Positions 23,601-33,790 of a stretch of 64,000 nt of DNA are shown one piece after another; position 1 is the first letter of the stretch, and each line of letters starts with the position of its first letter. The stretch lies in contig JANTQF010000082.1 in the NCBI GenBank assembly GCA_032988165.1, positions 1 through 64,000 on the forward strand, given 5' to 3'. A program made the position numbers and the translations under genes. The notes under the pieces are model-generated. The model did not search any database and was not told where the DNA came from. It saw only the letters and a list, made by a program, of their open reading frames with translations. Source of the DNA: Emmonsiellopsis sp. PD_33 (taxonomy: Eukaryota > Ascomycota > Eurotiomycetes > Onygenales > Ajellomycetaceae).

Positions 23601-24460
23601 CTCATCATCGAGCCAGCTCTTGATAATGCCGAACCGCCCCCAGCAGGTGATAGCTGGTGTGATCGGGTGCTCAGTCGCGAACCTCGACTGTTGGCGCTGT
23701 TGCGCATCCTCCTCATTCCTTCTTCCAAGTGTGGTAAATTATCTCCGAGATACGATCCGCCCGCAGGTGTCTGGTGGATAAAGCGGACGCCGCCACTTTG
23801 CCGGTCATGTCTCTGGCCCTGCGGGGCAGCAGCGCCGTGGATGGGTTGTAGATATCTTCGATCAGTAAGAGGCGTGGTATCATTTTCGGTCGTATCGGTA
23901 GGGGAGAAATAGGGTTCTTCTTCGTTCGAGCTCTGGTGGCCTATATAGGAGGGATAAGGTGATATATCATCCGAAACCGTGGCCTGGTGAAAGGGGCCCC
24001 GCGGTCTCGTCGCATTCGAGAATTGCGCCGGCCCATCGTTTCCAAAACTCAACCCGACAGACCCAATTGACCCAATCGCTTCCTGAAAATTGCGATGGGT
24101 ATCCGGAGTCATACCGCCCGGTGATTCGGCGTTATAGGGCGCTGCGCTAGACTCATGCGACAGGTTGACGGTTTGTAAATTATCCAGGCCATTTCGATTC
24201 CGAGGACCGGGCGAGTCCTCCGCTATCCGCTCGTATCTCCTCCCTATTATGGATCTCCTCCGCACCGGGAATCCCTCTCTCCCACCGGCGCTGCTACTAC
24301 TGCTTGTCCGTCTGCGCCGCCGCCCTGCGGCATCAGCGATGGCGGAACCGGGAGGTCTGGAGAGGTCTTGGAGGGGGATGGACGACGATTGGATTCTGGG
24401 CGGAGGATTGCCGGGATCGTAGGCCCCCGAGTCATCATTGTTGTTGTTTGGCGCCGCCAT
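17672..24460 (-). CDS. cch1: Voltage-gated calcium channel alpha subunit Cch1
   Basis: Six exons (24460-22697, 22633-20285, 20226-19560, 19505-18739, 18680-18367, 18296-17672) give 2161 residues, a normal length for Cch1. About 370 disordered residues precede four six-helix ion-channel repeats with S4-type segments (for example RVYRIVLAF and KALRALRLLNVSD). The four pore loops read MSSNTFSN, LSSEDWTS, VSQEGWTG and SCGEGWNE, so the ring of filter residues is Asn, Glu, Glu, Glu. After repeat IV comes an EF-hand-like DPDGSGYISKEAF and a Ser/Pro-rich tail. Cch1 works with Mid1 as the high-affinity plasma-membrane calcium entry system during stress and mating (family knowledge). The fourth intron boundary was chosen because acceptor tatag at 19506 restores TRDILFLILTLFY; that 54-nt intron has no stop. 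Confidence 0.95.
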
Positions 24461-25496
24461 TCTCGTTGGCGTTGGTTACCGAACGGCGGACATATTTTTC
24501 TCTTCTCGTTCTGATTATCAAAAAGCCAGCATGCGTCTGTCCCGAAAACCAGCGAGCGTGTTCCCCCCCGGTTCAAGGTCCGGCAACAAACAGGCCCACA
24601 GCCCACCCGCTTCCGGCGCGCGAATAGAGTCGCGTTTTTTATGCTGTTCACAAACGGAAATGCCTGAGCCCGTTGACGTTATGTGGGGTGGATATGGCTT
24701 CCAGCCTATGGATCTGGGGAGAATGGCTTTTGTGACCTGTCGTTCTCAGGAACAAGAGGTTCGTTTTGGGGGTCCGGCTGGGGTGGAGGACAGAGGGTTG
24801 ATGGGGGCGCGTTTCATAATATGGCTCCCCTCCGGAGATGGTGAAGCAGGACAATGCAAGCAGGGAGGTTGGAAGCTGGAGGTGAAGCAGGGTAAATTTG
24901 ACCCGTTTGGTAAATTGGTAGACGGGGGAGCTGAGGGCCAGATGTGGTACGGTACGGTATGTACGGTACGGTCAGGCGGTGACGGCGCATGCTGGAGAGT
25001 GGTGCGAGTCAGCCTGGCGATCGGCGGTATTGGCAATACAAGGACGGTAATTGAGGCTGACGTGTCTCATGCCCCAGATCCTTTGGCTTGGCGCGGATTT
25101 AGCGGTGGCTGAGCAGCAGGGAGTACTCAGTACTGGGAGAGGGGAGAGGGGAGAGATGGAGAGGGGATGTGTGATATGGGCATGCATCTGGGTTGTGTGT
25201 TGCCAGTATGGACCTGGGCCTCTCCTCTGCGTATACTTTTCCCTCGCCAGTCCACCTGGGCAACGGAGAGACGGACAAGAACATCCATGCTGTGGCTGCT
25301 GACTCGAGTTGTGGATTGCCAGGAACAGCCCTCCAGCCACAGTTTCTAAAAATACCCTCACGATACACATTTGGACATCTGTAACGGCCAATACGGGCCA
25401 TCGTCTGGCGAAACTCCATTTCAATACCATTCCGTTCAGCTAAACTAGTAGGACGTGGGATTCATGACTGCTGTTCTTCGCCCAATAGCTCTCAAG
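24461..25496. promoter_or_regulatory. cch1 upstream region and rpn13 downstream region
   Basis: About 1 kb holds the cch1 promoter on its left and the 3' end of the next leftward gene on its right. It contains GGTAC-type short repeats at 24946-24972 and gagaggg repeats near 25135-25165. A 224-codon frame on the plus strand (24438-25112) overlaps the cch1 start and shows no domain. Confidence 0.4.
24946..24972. repeat. Short near-palindromic GGTAC repeat
   Basis: Four TACGG-type units in two pairs separated by tatg make a 27-bp partly self-complementary stretch about 490 bp upstream of the cch1 start codon. Function unknown. Confidence 0.6.
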
Positions 25497-26969
25497 TTAA
25501 TCAGTCTCCATCGTGTCCTCGCCAGCCCCCCTTTCCTTTTCCTCAACATGTCTCTTCACCCCGTCTAAAAATGCCCGCATCGCATCTCCTCCGCCAAGCG
25601 GAACCCCGCCCCGCCGCATAAACCCCCCGTTTTCTACTTTGATGTTGAGCGCGTCGCTGATGCTTGGGAGTCCGCCGTCGCGCAGCGCAACAGAAAGACT
25701 GCCAAGACTCTGCGCAAATTGTGGCGACCGGAGCACTCTTCTAAGAATACCTCGCTTTTGGTCCAAAGTCAACGACTGCATCACAGTCTCCGCCGCTTCT
25801 GAGCCGGCCTCAGCATTATCGGGAATGTCGTCGATGTCTTGTGTAAGGAATAATAGTGATGTGGGAAGGAAGGTGAGGAGATGATCAATCGTTTGCGGGT
25901 CTGCGGATTCAATCAGGGGCAGGGTTGACGAGGGAGGGAGTAGCTCTGAAAGTGTCGTGAACGGGTCTTCAGCAACTTCTGATTCGGACTTCCGGTTCCC
26001 TTGTAGAGACCTGAGGAAATCCTGGACAACCGAGGATGGATCTGACGACGCATTTGCGCTTTAATGAGGTGGCACCGTTAGCGCCCGGAAAACATATACC
26101 ATAAACGAATGCGGGGAAGAAATCGAAAGATCAGGCTATGGTATTTAACTGCTGCTCAAGCCCGCAGTACTCGTGTAATTACTTAATGGTATGGATCGCA
26201 ATTTGCAGAGTGGAAGTCATCCCGCCATCTGCCTTTCTTGTAGGAGTTCCGAACACAGATGCAGAGAGTTGTACCTACGCTCGTCCACCGTCCGCCCCGC
26301 CTTCCCGCGACTCCTCCCCTTCTTCCCGTATATCTCCTCCTGTGGCATCTGGTCCGGCTCCACCACTGCCACCTCCCCGTCGATTTGGACTCCGGTCTGC
26401 GCCCTCAACATCCTCCATTGTCTCGTCGTCGTCGCCTCCATTGCCGCCGTCGCCTCTGGGAAGGTTGGCGATGGCCTGGGTGACATCAATGTCTTCGCCT
26501 TGTAGCAGCTCATTCACTATCCGTCCCAGTTCCAAGTCTCTAGGGCTGAACCATGCCGGGTTTCCGCTCTGGTGTTGACTCCGCGACTGGAGCCAGAAGA
26601 GATGTCTCTGGGAGCTGGAGGAGAACTTGAGGGCGTATACTCTTCCGTTGGTGGGCTGGTCAGCGTTGGAGGGGTTGTCTGCGCTGGTGGGCTTGTAAGG
26701 GGTGAATGTGCCGTCCGACGGGACCATGACCAAGTCTAGCTCGGGCTGGTCGAGGGGAGTGGAGCGTGGGCGCCAGCAGAAGTGGACGAGGTCATCTTCG
26801 GTGTAGAGGTAGATGTAGCCCGGGGTTGGCTTTGGTTTTACTCGAGGAGGGGAGACAGCAGTCTGACGTGGGGAGTCAGCGTGTCTGGAGGACGGGTAGA
26901 GACGGGGGTGGGACTTACGTCTAGGTCGCAGAGGCCTGCCTTGAAGGTGATGAGGGGGGCGATGGACAT
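25497..26969 (-). CDS. rpn13: Proteasomal ubiquitin receptor Rpn13/ADRM1
   Basis: Three exons (26969-26919, 26862-26279, 26058-25497) give 398 residues. The N-terminus MSIAPLITFKAGLCDLD plus PTPGYIYLYTEDDLVHFCWR, DLVMVPSDG, RVYALKFSSSSQRHLFWLQ and NELLQGE form the Pru domain (about residues 1-150), which binds ubiquitin and Rpn2 at the proteasome base. An acidic, Gly-rich linker follows. The C-terminal helical part (QTIDHLLTFLPTSLLFL, QKRGILRRVLRSPQFAQSLGSLSVALRDGGLPSISDALNI) is the DEUBAD domain that recruits the deubiquitinase Uch37 where present. The 220-nt second intron was set by the only phase-consistent join (donor gtaggt after 26279, acceptor ttaaag). It diverges from the eL6 gene with 346 bp between start codons. 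Confidence 0.9.
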
Positions 26970-27315
26970 GGTGGGCGGATAAGCAACAGCAACAGCAACA
27001 GAAACGCTCAAAGGACAGGCGGAGGGTATAGTACAGACAAAGATGCCCACAGCTTGGCGGGAGGAAGCTGTTGAAATGTTGAGGTCTAAGGTCTAAGATG
27101 AAGATGAAGATGATGATGATGTTGACGGCAGGTCAGGTGGTTGCAGCAGGGCCGGATTGGCACTAGCGCGTTCGGCTAATGGATAGGGCTAATCCCACAC
27201 AAACCATCGAAGTCTGCGATCACGGCGACCAAGTCAGACCTCAACAACCACCACCACCGTCGACACCCCCCGACCCCCCAATTCCCGTTTCTCGATCTTC
27301 GTCACATCTGCCAAT
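26970..27315. promoter_or_regulatory. Divergent promoter of rpn13 and eL6
   Basis: Only 346 bp separate the start codons of a proteasome subunit and a ribosomal protein gene. It contains repeated GATGAT/GAAGAT units at 27096-27124 and a CA/CC-rich leader directly before the ribosomal protein ATG. I saw no certain binding site. Confidence 0.45.
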
Positions 27316-28259
27316 ATGTCGGCGACTTTGGACGCAAAGTCTGTTGGCCAGACGAAGAAGTTTGGAAAGGGCGAGAGGACGATCCCACACGCCAGCCAGA
27401 AGGCCCAGAAGTGGTATCCCACCGAGGACGAGCCCCAGCCCAAGAAAGTCAGTATCGCCTGTTCTTGTTCTCTGTCTCGGTTTCTGTCTGTGCGGAAAGT
27501 GCGCTGTGTTGTGGGAGTTGGTTCTGGGCGTTGGGGAGAACTTTTGGATCTAGGGGATAGGGGATGGATGACACCACACACACACACAAATTCAAGATGC
27601 CAGGCGCACATTCAATTTTCCAAATGTCCCCCGTATACTAACCACCGTCGTCACCAACAGGTCCGCAAGACTATCCACCCAGCTAAGCCCCGGTCCAGCC
27701 TGCAGCCTGGTACCATCCTCATCCTCCTCGCTGGACGCTTCCGCGGCAAGCGTGTCGTCCTCCTCAAGCACCTCCCCCAGGGTGTCCTCCTCGTTACCGG
27801 TCCCTTCAAACTCAACGGCGTCCCCCTCCGAAGAGTAAACGCCAGATACGTTATCGCCACCAGCGCCAAGGTCGACCTTGCTGGACTTGACGAGAAGACT
27901 CTGGAGAAGGCCTCCGAATCCGACTACTTCACCCGCGAGAAGAAGTCCGAGAAGAAGGGAGAGGAAGCTTTCTTCAAGCAGGGAGAGAAGCCCGAGGTAT
28001 GTTTTTTGTTTTCGACGAGCAGCAATTTATACAGTTCTACGGTTTCGAGGTTTATGAGGATATATTGTGTGCGGATAACTGATATATACGGTTTTGGATC
28101 GCACAGAAGAAGAAGGTCGTCAGCGCCCGTGCCAACGACCAAAAGACCATCGACCAGCCCCTGTTGGCCACCATCAAGAAGGAGCAGTTCCTCGGCAGCT
28201 ACCTTGCCACCAGCTTCAGCCTGCGGAAGGGCGACAAGCCTCATGAGATGAAGTGGTAA
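27316..28259 (+). CDS. rpl6: 60S ribosomal protein eL6
   Basis: Three exons (27316-27447, 27661-27996, 28107-28259) give 206 residues. The central block LQPGTILILLAGRFRGKRVVLLK (a KOW-type fold) followed by LLVTGPFKLNGVPLRRVNARYVIATS is the hallmark of eL6; VRKTIHPAKPRSS precedes it and KKKVVSARANDQK with a C-terminal GSYLATSFSLRKGDKPHEMKW follows. It is a structural component of the large ribosomal subunit. The first intron is relatively long (213 nt), as is common in fungal ribosomal protein genes. The final exon is in another frame than the second and is fixed by the acceptor gcacag at 28101-28106. Confidence 0.96.
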
Positions 28260-28921
28260 GCGGGGCGTGTGTGTGCGTGGGCGTGTGTGATGTGGTGTTT
28301 GACGAACCCCGGGGGAAAGTCAAATAGAAATGTCGGGGCGCTTTTCTATTTAAACGTTTTGTTTTGTGCGCGGGCCAAATAAAATGGGGGAACAAAAAAA
28401 ACACTTGCTTTCCGGAATGAAACAAAAAAAAAAGAAATATAAACAACAACCGACGTTTTCATTGAAATAATGTATACATCGATGGCGACATTTCCTCAAT
28501 ACTGGCAGTTTTAGGGGCGATCTCGTCAGGGTTCTTGATTTCTTTCTTTTTTTCTTTTTCTCTCTTTTCGAGAAACAAGGGACATTTCTTTTTAGTACCC
28601 ACCGCTTCGCAAATACAATCCTTCTTTTTTGTTCCAGTTCCGTGCTTCTCATGGACTCGATCTTATGTTCAATTAATGTCATGTTTTTGTTTTTTAGGAT
28701 CATGCCTTGCTGCTTTTCTGAGAATTATAGGATCTGAACGCACACATACGACGACATGAACAGAACGCCGCATCGACTGGCCATCAGTTTCCAACCCGAA
28801 TATATGTCCAACATTCCAGCCATATATCCAAAACGAGAACAAGCCCATCCATTACATCATCACTATATATAACAGCCCGCATTCATTACCTAGTTCCAAA
28901 CCCCACGCACATCCCCACAAC
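28260..28921. other. Convergent intergenic region after eL6
   Basis: About 660 bp of 3' sequence shared by two convergent genes. It includes A-rich tracts at 28395-28445 and T-rich tracts at 28530-28570 and 28670-28700. No gene was recognised. Confidence 0.45.
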
Positions 28922-30081
28922 CTACGACCCCTTCCCCCTCCGCGCCCGCTGCTTCAACGCCTTCACTTTCTTCTTCGGCTCCTCACCAACCACATCAAGC
29001 ACATCACCAATATCCACCTCCTCCGTCCCCTCCTCCCCACGCATATTCTCCTCATCCTCCTCCCTCCCCACCGTAGTCCCACAGATCCAATCCAGCACCC
29101 CCCACGCCCCATAGTTCCCACAGCCTTTGCCCAGGACATGCAAGTCTGCCCTGCGCGCGATGCCGCCGATGAAGAAGTTTGTGGGCATGGTGCTGTAGCC
29201 GGAGTAGGCGAATAGTTCCTCCGTGGAGACGAGGGAGAGGTAGAGGAGGTAGGTGAGGAGGTGGAAGCGGAGGAGGGCGGCGGGGAGGAAAGTGGGGAGG
29301 AAGCGGGAGAAGAGGTAGGAGAGCGGGTGGTCGTAGTGCGCGGTTAGCGGGTAGGGGGCTTTTAGGGAGTGGTACCAGGCGTCGTGGCATTTGGCGAGGT
29401 AGGAGGTTGGGGAGTGTAGGATGTAGCGATGGATGGTGTATTGGAGGATCTGTGGGTGGGTGCGATGTAATTGGATTAGTTAGGGAGATTATTGATTTGC
29501 GGGGGGGATCCAATGGGCCAGACAATGAATGCAATTGTAGACTTTTCATTTCTCTCATTGAAACCACAGGGACAAGAACGAAACGCCGCCATATTTACCT
29601 CCCGCAGAACAAATCCCACCCCCAAATCCACCGCAATATCCCACGGCAGCGGCAGCCTCGTCGACACCTTCACGGCACTCTTCACCCCAACCACCCGCGT
29701 CAACACCACCTCCACCCCCATCTGCGTCGCCAGCCCCAATGCCAAATTAAACACCGACCACGCCGCAACCTTCACCTCCCGCCTCCCGCCCCTCTTCCCC
29801 TTCTTGCCCGACGGCAACCCCGCCGCCCCCTGCGCCTTTATCGCCGCCGCGGCAGACGGAAACAGCACGTCGAAGAGGAAAAACGTCATCGACGGCAGCA
29901 GATATAAAAGTACCCGGACGGCAATTGTGCTGACCATTTCGACTTTTAGCCGCGGGATGGAGAGCACGAGGGTGGCCCACGTTATGTAGAAGAAGAGGAG
30001 GTTGAGGCTGGTGCTGTAGGAGGACATGGTGGGGATGAGCAGGAACGAAAGCATTGGGAGGGAGAGAATGGCGTTCAGCAT
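28922..30081 (-). CDS. Fatty acid hydroxylase/sterol desaturase-superfamily membrane protein
   Basis: Two exons (30081-29599 and 29449-28922) give 336 residues. The N-terminal half has several hydrophobic segments (LSFLLIPT to LLFFYITWATLVLSIP; VRVLLYLLPSMTFFLFDVLF; WSVFNLALGLATQMGVEVVL). After the intron come histidine-rich motifs HRYILH, CHDAWYH and HYDHPLSYLFSRFLP, then a membrane segment and LHVLGKGCGNYGAWGVLDWICGT, which together resemble the di-iron hydroxylase family at the endoplasmic reticulum. The histidine boxes look sparser than the classic set, so activity is not certain. The C-terminus is acidic and then very basic (KKKVKALKQRARRGKG). Substrate unknown. It diverges from the small acidic protein gene. 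Confidence 0.8.
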
Positions 30082-30762
30082 GGTGGCGGTGATGGGGGGG
30101 TCCCCCGTCGCGGGGGGAACTTGAAGATAGGCGGGGTGTGGGGATTCTTTTTTATGGTTTTTCGTTTCTTTTGGATTTTAAGGGGGAGGAGGCATAGTCG
30201 CTTGGATGGAGGAGGATGGGGCAGCCCGGGAATACTCAGATGTCTGTCTGGTCTGACATTTCCCGCTTGGATGATGTTGAATTGACAATTGGCAACGGGG
30301 TGGTTTTTGTTTGCCCGGTTTATTGACCGCTGGTCCAACTTTTCGACGCCGCGCTAGTTGCCGAATCCGGGGTTGGCGCCGCGGAGGATTAGAAGCGCGG
30401 CTAATTATTCAGTTGGTGGAATATCAACTGATTCAACGACACGTCTTAGTTCCAAGTCCTTTGAAATTCGACGGCGCCAATGTTGAGCTGTAGTTGGCTT
30501 GTATCAAACCTCCATAGCTCAATGGCTCCCAGCAGTCTGCAGATGCTAACTCCCGTTCCAGATCTCCAGAAACGGTACCCAGGTGGTGATCGAGAGCAAC
30601 AAGATCAAGACATACAGTAGCCGCCACCCAAACGTCATCGCCACCACGCCCATACGGCAGCTACCCCGAGCAACTATTCGAAATAAGTCCATCCCCCATC
30701 GCAAATCCCCAATACACAATCCTCAAACCCACCCCTCACAAACCATACAGAAACCCCCAACC
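30082..30762. promoter_or_regulatory. Divergent intergenic region
   Basis: 680 bp between the start codons of the hydroxylase-like gene and the small acidic protein gene; both promoters must be here. The sequence before 30763 is CA-rich, like a fungal leader. No certain element was seen. Confidence 0.4.
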
Positions 30763-31226
30763 ATGTCCCGAGAATCCCAGCCACGCATCGAACCCTCTAC
30801 AACCCGCGACACAGAAGACAACCAACACCCCCCCATCGACGACGTTGTACAATTCACCCCAGACAAGCCCGACGAACCCACCACCAGTAGCACTACCACT
30901 ACTGCTACCACGGCCCGTGAGGTGGTCGAGAACCCATATATCACCAAACAAGACGCCGCGGAGGAGCAGAGCTACGAGGCCCATCTGCTCGGCGGCCGGG
31001 TGGAGAAGGGGAGCCTGGCGGCACAGATGCAGGTAAACTACCTACCTACTATGCACTGGTACCTATCATTTGTATCTTTTGAGGTGGGCATAGCCATGGC
31101 CAAACATGGCCCGTGGCTAGTCTCGGGGTGAAATATTGTGTCGGTATGGTAGTTAACCTTCCGAGCGTTTTTCAGAGCAGCGCGGATAAGCTTGCGTATG
31201 CGCGACGGAGGCAGAGCGAGTGGTGA
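30763..31226 (+). CDS. Small acidic/Thr-rich protein of unknown function
   Basis: Two exons (30763-31032 and 31176-31226) joined in phase 0 give 106 residues. The N-terminus is Pro/Thr-rich and probably disordered, with a run of Ser, Thr and Ala; the second half, DAAEEQSYEAHLLGGRVEKGSLAAQMQ, continues after splicing as SSADKLAYARRRQSEW. The join at ttttcag gives a sensible charged helix, which is the main support for the model. There is no signal peptide, membrane segment or known domain. The 143-nt intron is A/T-mixed with a strong donor (gtaaac). Confidence 0.65.
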
Positions 31227-32073
31227 ATGAGCTGGCTACCCCGGCCCAACCCCCCCCCCCCCCCCCACTGCATGCCTACATATCGTCTGATGGTGCGGTG
31301 CCGGTTCTAAAGATCTTTTCCTTCCCCCCCCCCCCCGCGTCCTCCTGGTCTGTCGAGGACGTTCTGAAAAACAGGCAACTCAAACCTCAAGGCCAAAGGA
31401 ATAAATGGGAAGAGCATACTTGATTTTTTTTTGCCCTGGATCATCATCTCAATGCTGTTTTGAGATCAAACGCACGCTTATTTTCGTCTTTTCTATGAAT
31501 TGCGCGAAGCCGATCAGATCTTTTCTTTTGATTTTCTGAGCCTTGATTTCCACCATATATATTTCCTGCCAACCTGTGAAATATCTTCTTATTTACCTTG
31601 CCGGTTTCCGTTGCCCTGAAAGCAGGCCGTGTCTTTTTTTTTTCTTTTGGGACCTTTTGGGACCTGGATACTTTCTATGTCTGGTATACAAAAATGGCAG
31701 TTTCCAGTTAGCACTGCAGCATATATCATGGCGATTTTCTAGCCAGTTACTGGATTTCTGATAAATATACCCCTGAAAGACGAAGTCGATGTTGATTCGC
31801 ATGATCCCTTGATAGAGAAAGCAGTACTTGAACTTTCAAGTACTAATATACTACCTAATTGACGTCCCCGTTCAGTCTCCATTAATAAGTCCAACAGCGT
31901 GGATAAGTTAATTAACCCTACACAAGCCCATCGCCTTCGTCCTCATTCCCCTCAAACCACAATATAACCTCCTACATACTATGAAATGCTTGATACCCTC
32001 GGATATTCCCCTTGCCACCTCCCACCAGCCAATTTCACCGCCCGTTCGGTTCCGTTACTTCAATCTCATCTCT
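31227..32073. other. Intergenic, with long C homopolymers
   Basis: Directly after the stop of the small acidic protein gene there is a C17 run (31250-31266) and a C13 run (31324-31336). The remainder is AT-rich, with T runs at 31422-31433 and 31635-31648. No gene was found; two convergent 3' ends share it. Confidence 0.45.
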
Positions 32074-33298
32074 CTACTCCACACCCCGAGCAGTCGAATT
32101 ATACCCACTGCCCCCCATTCCCATCTCCCCCTTGCTAAGCTGGAACATCTCCCAGAACTCCGTGGCAATTCCCAACATGACCTCCGAATCAGCAATCGGA
32201 TCCTCTCCGTCCACCGACAATCCCAGTGCGGAAAAAGTCCAGGCAACGTCCGCCAGGAACCCGATTGAAGTGGCATCCGTCACATCGGTGACCCAGTCCA
32301 GGAAGGCTTCTGTGGCGACTGGCACAGATGGGCTAGTGAACGTGAATCCCCTGTGGTTTTGATAGTGTTGATGTTAGCATGGTTCCTTTTGCTAACTTGC
32401 CAAACCCCCCGGGCCCGGTCAAGTTCGTCTCTTGTCTTTTTCTCTCTATTTTTTTCCAAGTTGAACAATGGACAAGCTTGCTCGAAGTTGAGCGTTTATG
32501 GATATGGATACATACATTCTCATCAGCCACAGGATGGTACGACGATACTGCATGGCCGTCCTATAAATTCGCGTAAATTGCATCCAGCGCATAACCCGAC
32601 TGGATGGCTTCTTCACGCCAAGCGCGGTGTCCGCGCGGCGGACGCCATAATCTATAGCTGTCTGTTCTGCAATTGCCCATGAGATATCGTGTGACTATCC
32701 ACAAGGCGAAGGGGGGAAAGTAGACCTCCAGTTAGCCATCAACAAAAACATGGCAAACTAAAAGGGGGGCTCTCAAGAAATAAGCCAAACAAGGGAAAAA
32801 AAAAAACAATCTTACACTCCTATCCGTCAACCTCCCCGCCCTCCTCTGATGAAAATAATCCGCCCACTTCCTACTCGCCGGATTCCCACCGGTCCCACTC
32901 GACAAGCCCAGCGAGATGGCGGCCCCACGCTCCACAGCCTCAATGACAGCTGCATGCACCATTGCCAACCACGAGCCATAGCCAGCGATACCCTTGCGCA
33001 TGAAGAATGCAATGACTCCCTCGAGCGCGCGGAACTGGTCGATGGAGTGGAGCTGTTGCAGGTGCCAGGTGCTCATGTACTTGACGAATTCGAGCCGGCT
33101 GGTCATGCTCATTGCTTCGATTTGAGAGATTGTGCAGTCGAGCTGTTCCCAGCAAGCCTCGACGGGATTGATGCCGTAGTTGTCCTTGGGTGGGGTGTGC
33201 GGGGTGAGGGCGGAGGGGTCCTGTTGGTCCTTGAGGACCTGGGGGTTGATCGCCCAGACGGCCAGGCTGAAGAGCCAGATGGCCAGGAGGGATTTCAT
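32074..33298 (-). CDS. Predicted secreted protein of unknown function
   Basis: Three exons (33298-32816, 32694-32516, 32350-32074) give 312 residues. The start MKSLLAIWLFSLAVWA is a clear signal peptide with cleavage probably before INPQ. The mature part is mostly helical, with motifs EACWEQLDC, MTSRLEFVKYMSTWHLQQLHSIDQFRALEG, ADYFHQRRAGRLTDRS, then SHDISWAIAEQTAIDYGVRR, RIYRTAMQYRRTILWLMRM and, after the last intron, VATEAFLDWVTDVTDATS. Both joins were found by phase: the middle exon is not visible from simple frame length. There are few cysteines, so it is not a typical cysteine-rich effector. I do not recognise the family. The two introns are 121 and 165 nt. Confidence 0.8.
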
Positions 33299-33790
33299 TT
33301 TGGATGCAGCGAGTGTGACGAGTGTGATTGATCTGTGAGGAGGATGATACTAGAGGCGCTAGAAAAGAGTCAGGATTGAAAGCGGTGGTTAGTAGTTGAG
33401 AAAGAGAGACAATCAAGGCCAGGAGAAGAGGTCGACGTCGCCCCTTGAGCCTCACTTCCCTTTTTGGACAGAACACACCATCCGTTGCCTTCCAAGGTTG
33501 AACGTCTGTCTTTCCGAAATTCGACGACGGTTTCTACGCTGCACAAGAATGGATGAACCGACAACGGCGGCATGGGCACATTTGAAAATAACAATCTACG
33601 CCCCCTATTTCTAGCGTTCCGGTAAAATATGACTGTACGTGAGTGATTTCAATTACGAGACCTAAGGGCGACATCTGAGTCTAGGTAGGCTTAATGATAT
33701 TAATATACTGTAGGTAGGTATCTCATCGGCAGAGCCGCCTTGGAAAGAAGTAGGTATGGACATGGAAATAGCCTTAATTCCCCTGGACGC
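33299..33790. other. Intergenic
   Basis: About 490 bp between two leftward genes: promoter of the secreted protein gene on the left and 3' region of the ketosphinganine reductase gene on the right. A taggtaggta/taatatac motif pair near 33685-33720 is AT-rich. No gene was seen. Confidence 0.4.

Noticed and set aside
24438..25112. 224-codon open frame on the plus strand
   Set aside because: It overlaps the cch1 start codon in antisense, begins at a non-ATG-like context, has no domain, and its composition is what GC-rich antisense and promoter DNA would give.
26138..26578. 146-codon plus-strand Ser/Pro-rich frame
   Set aside because: It is the antisense of the Pru-linker exon and intron of Rpn13, whose conserved domains are clearly on the minus strand.
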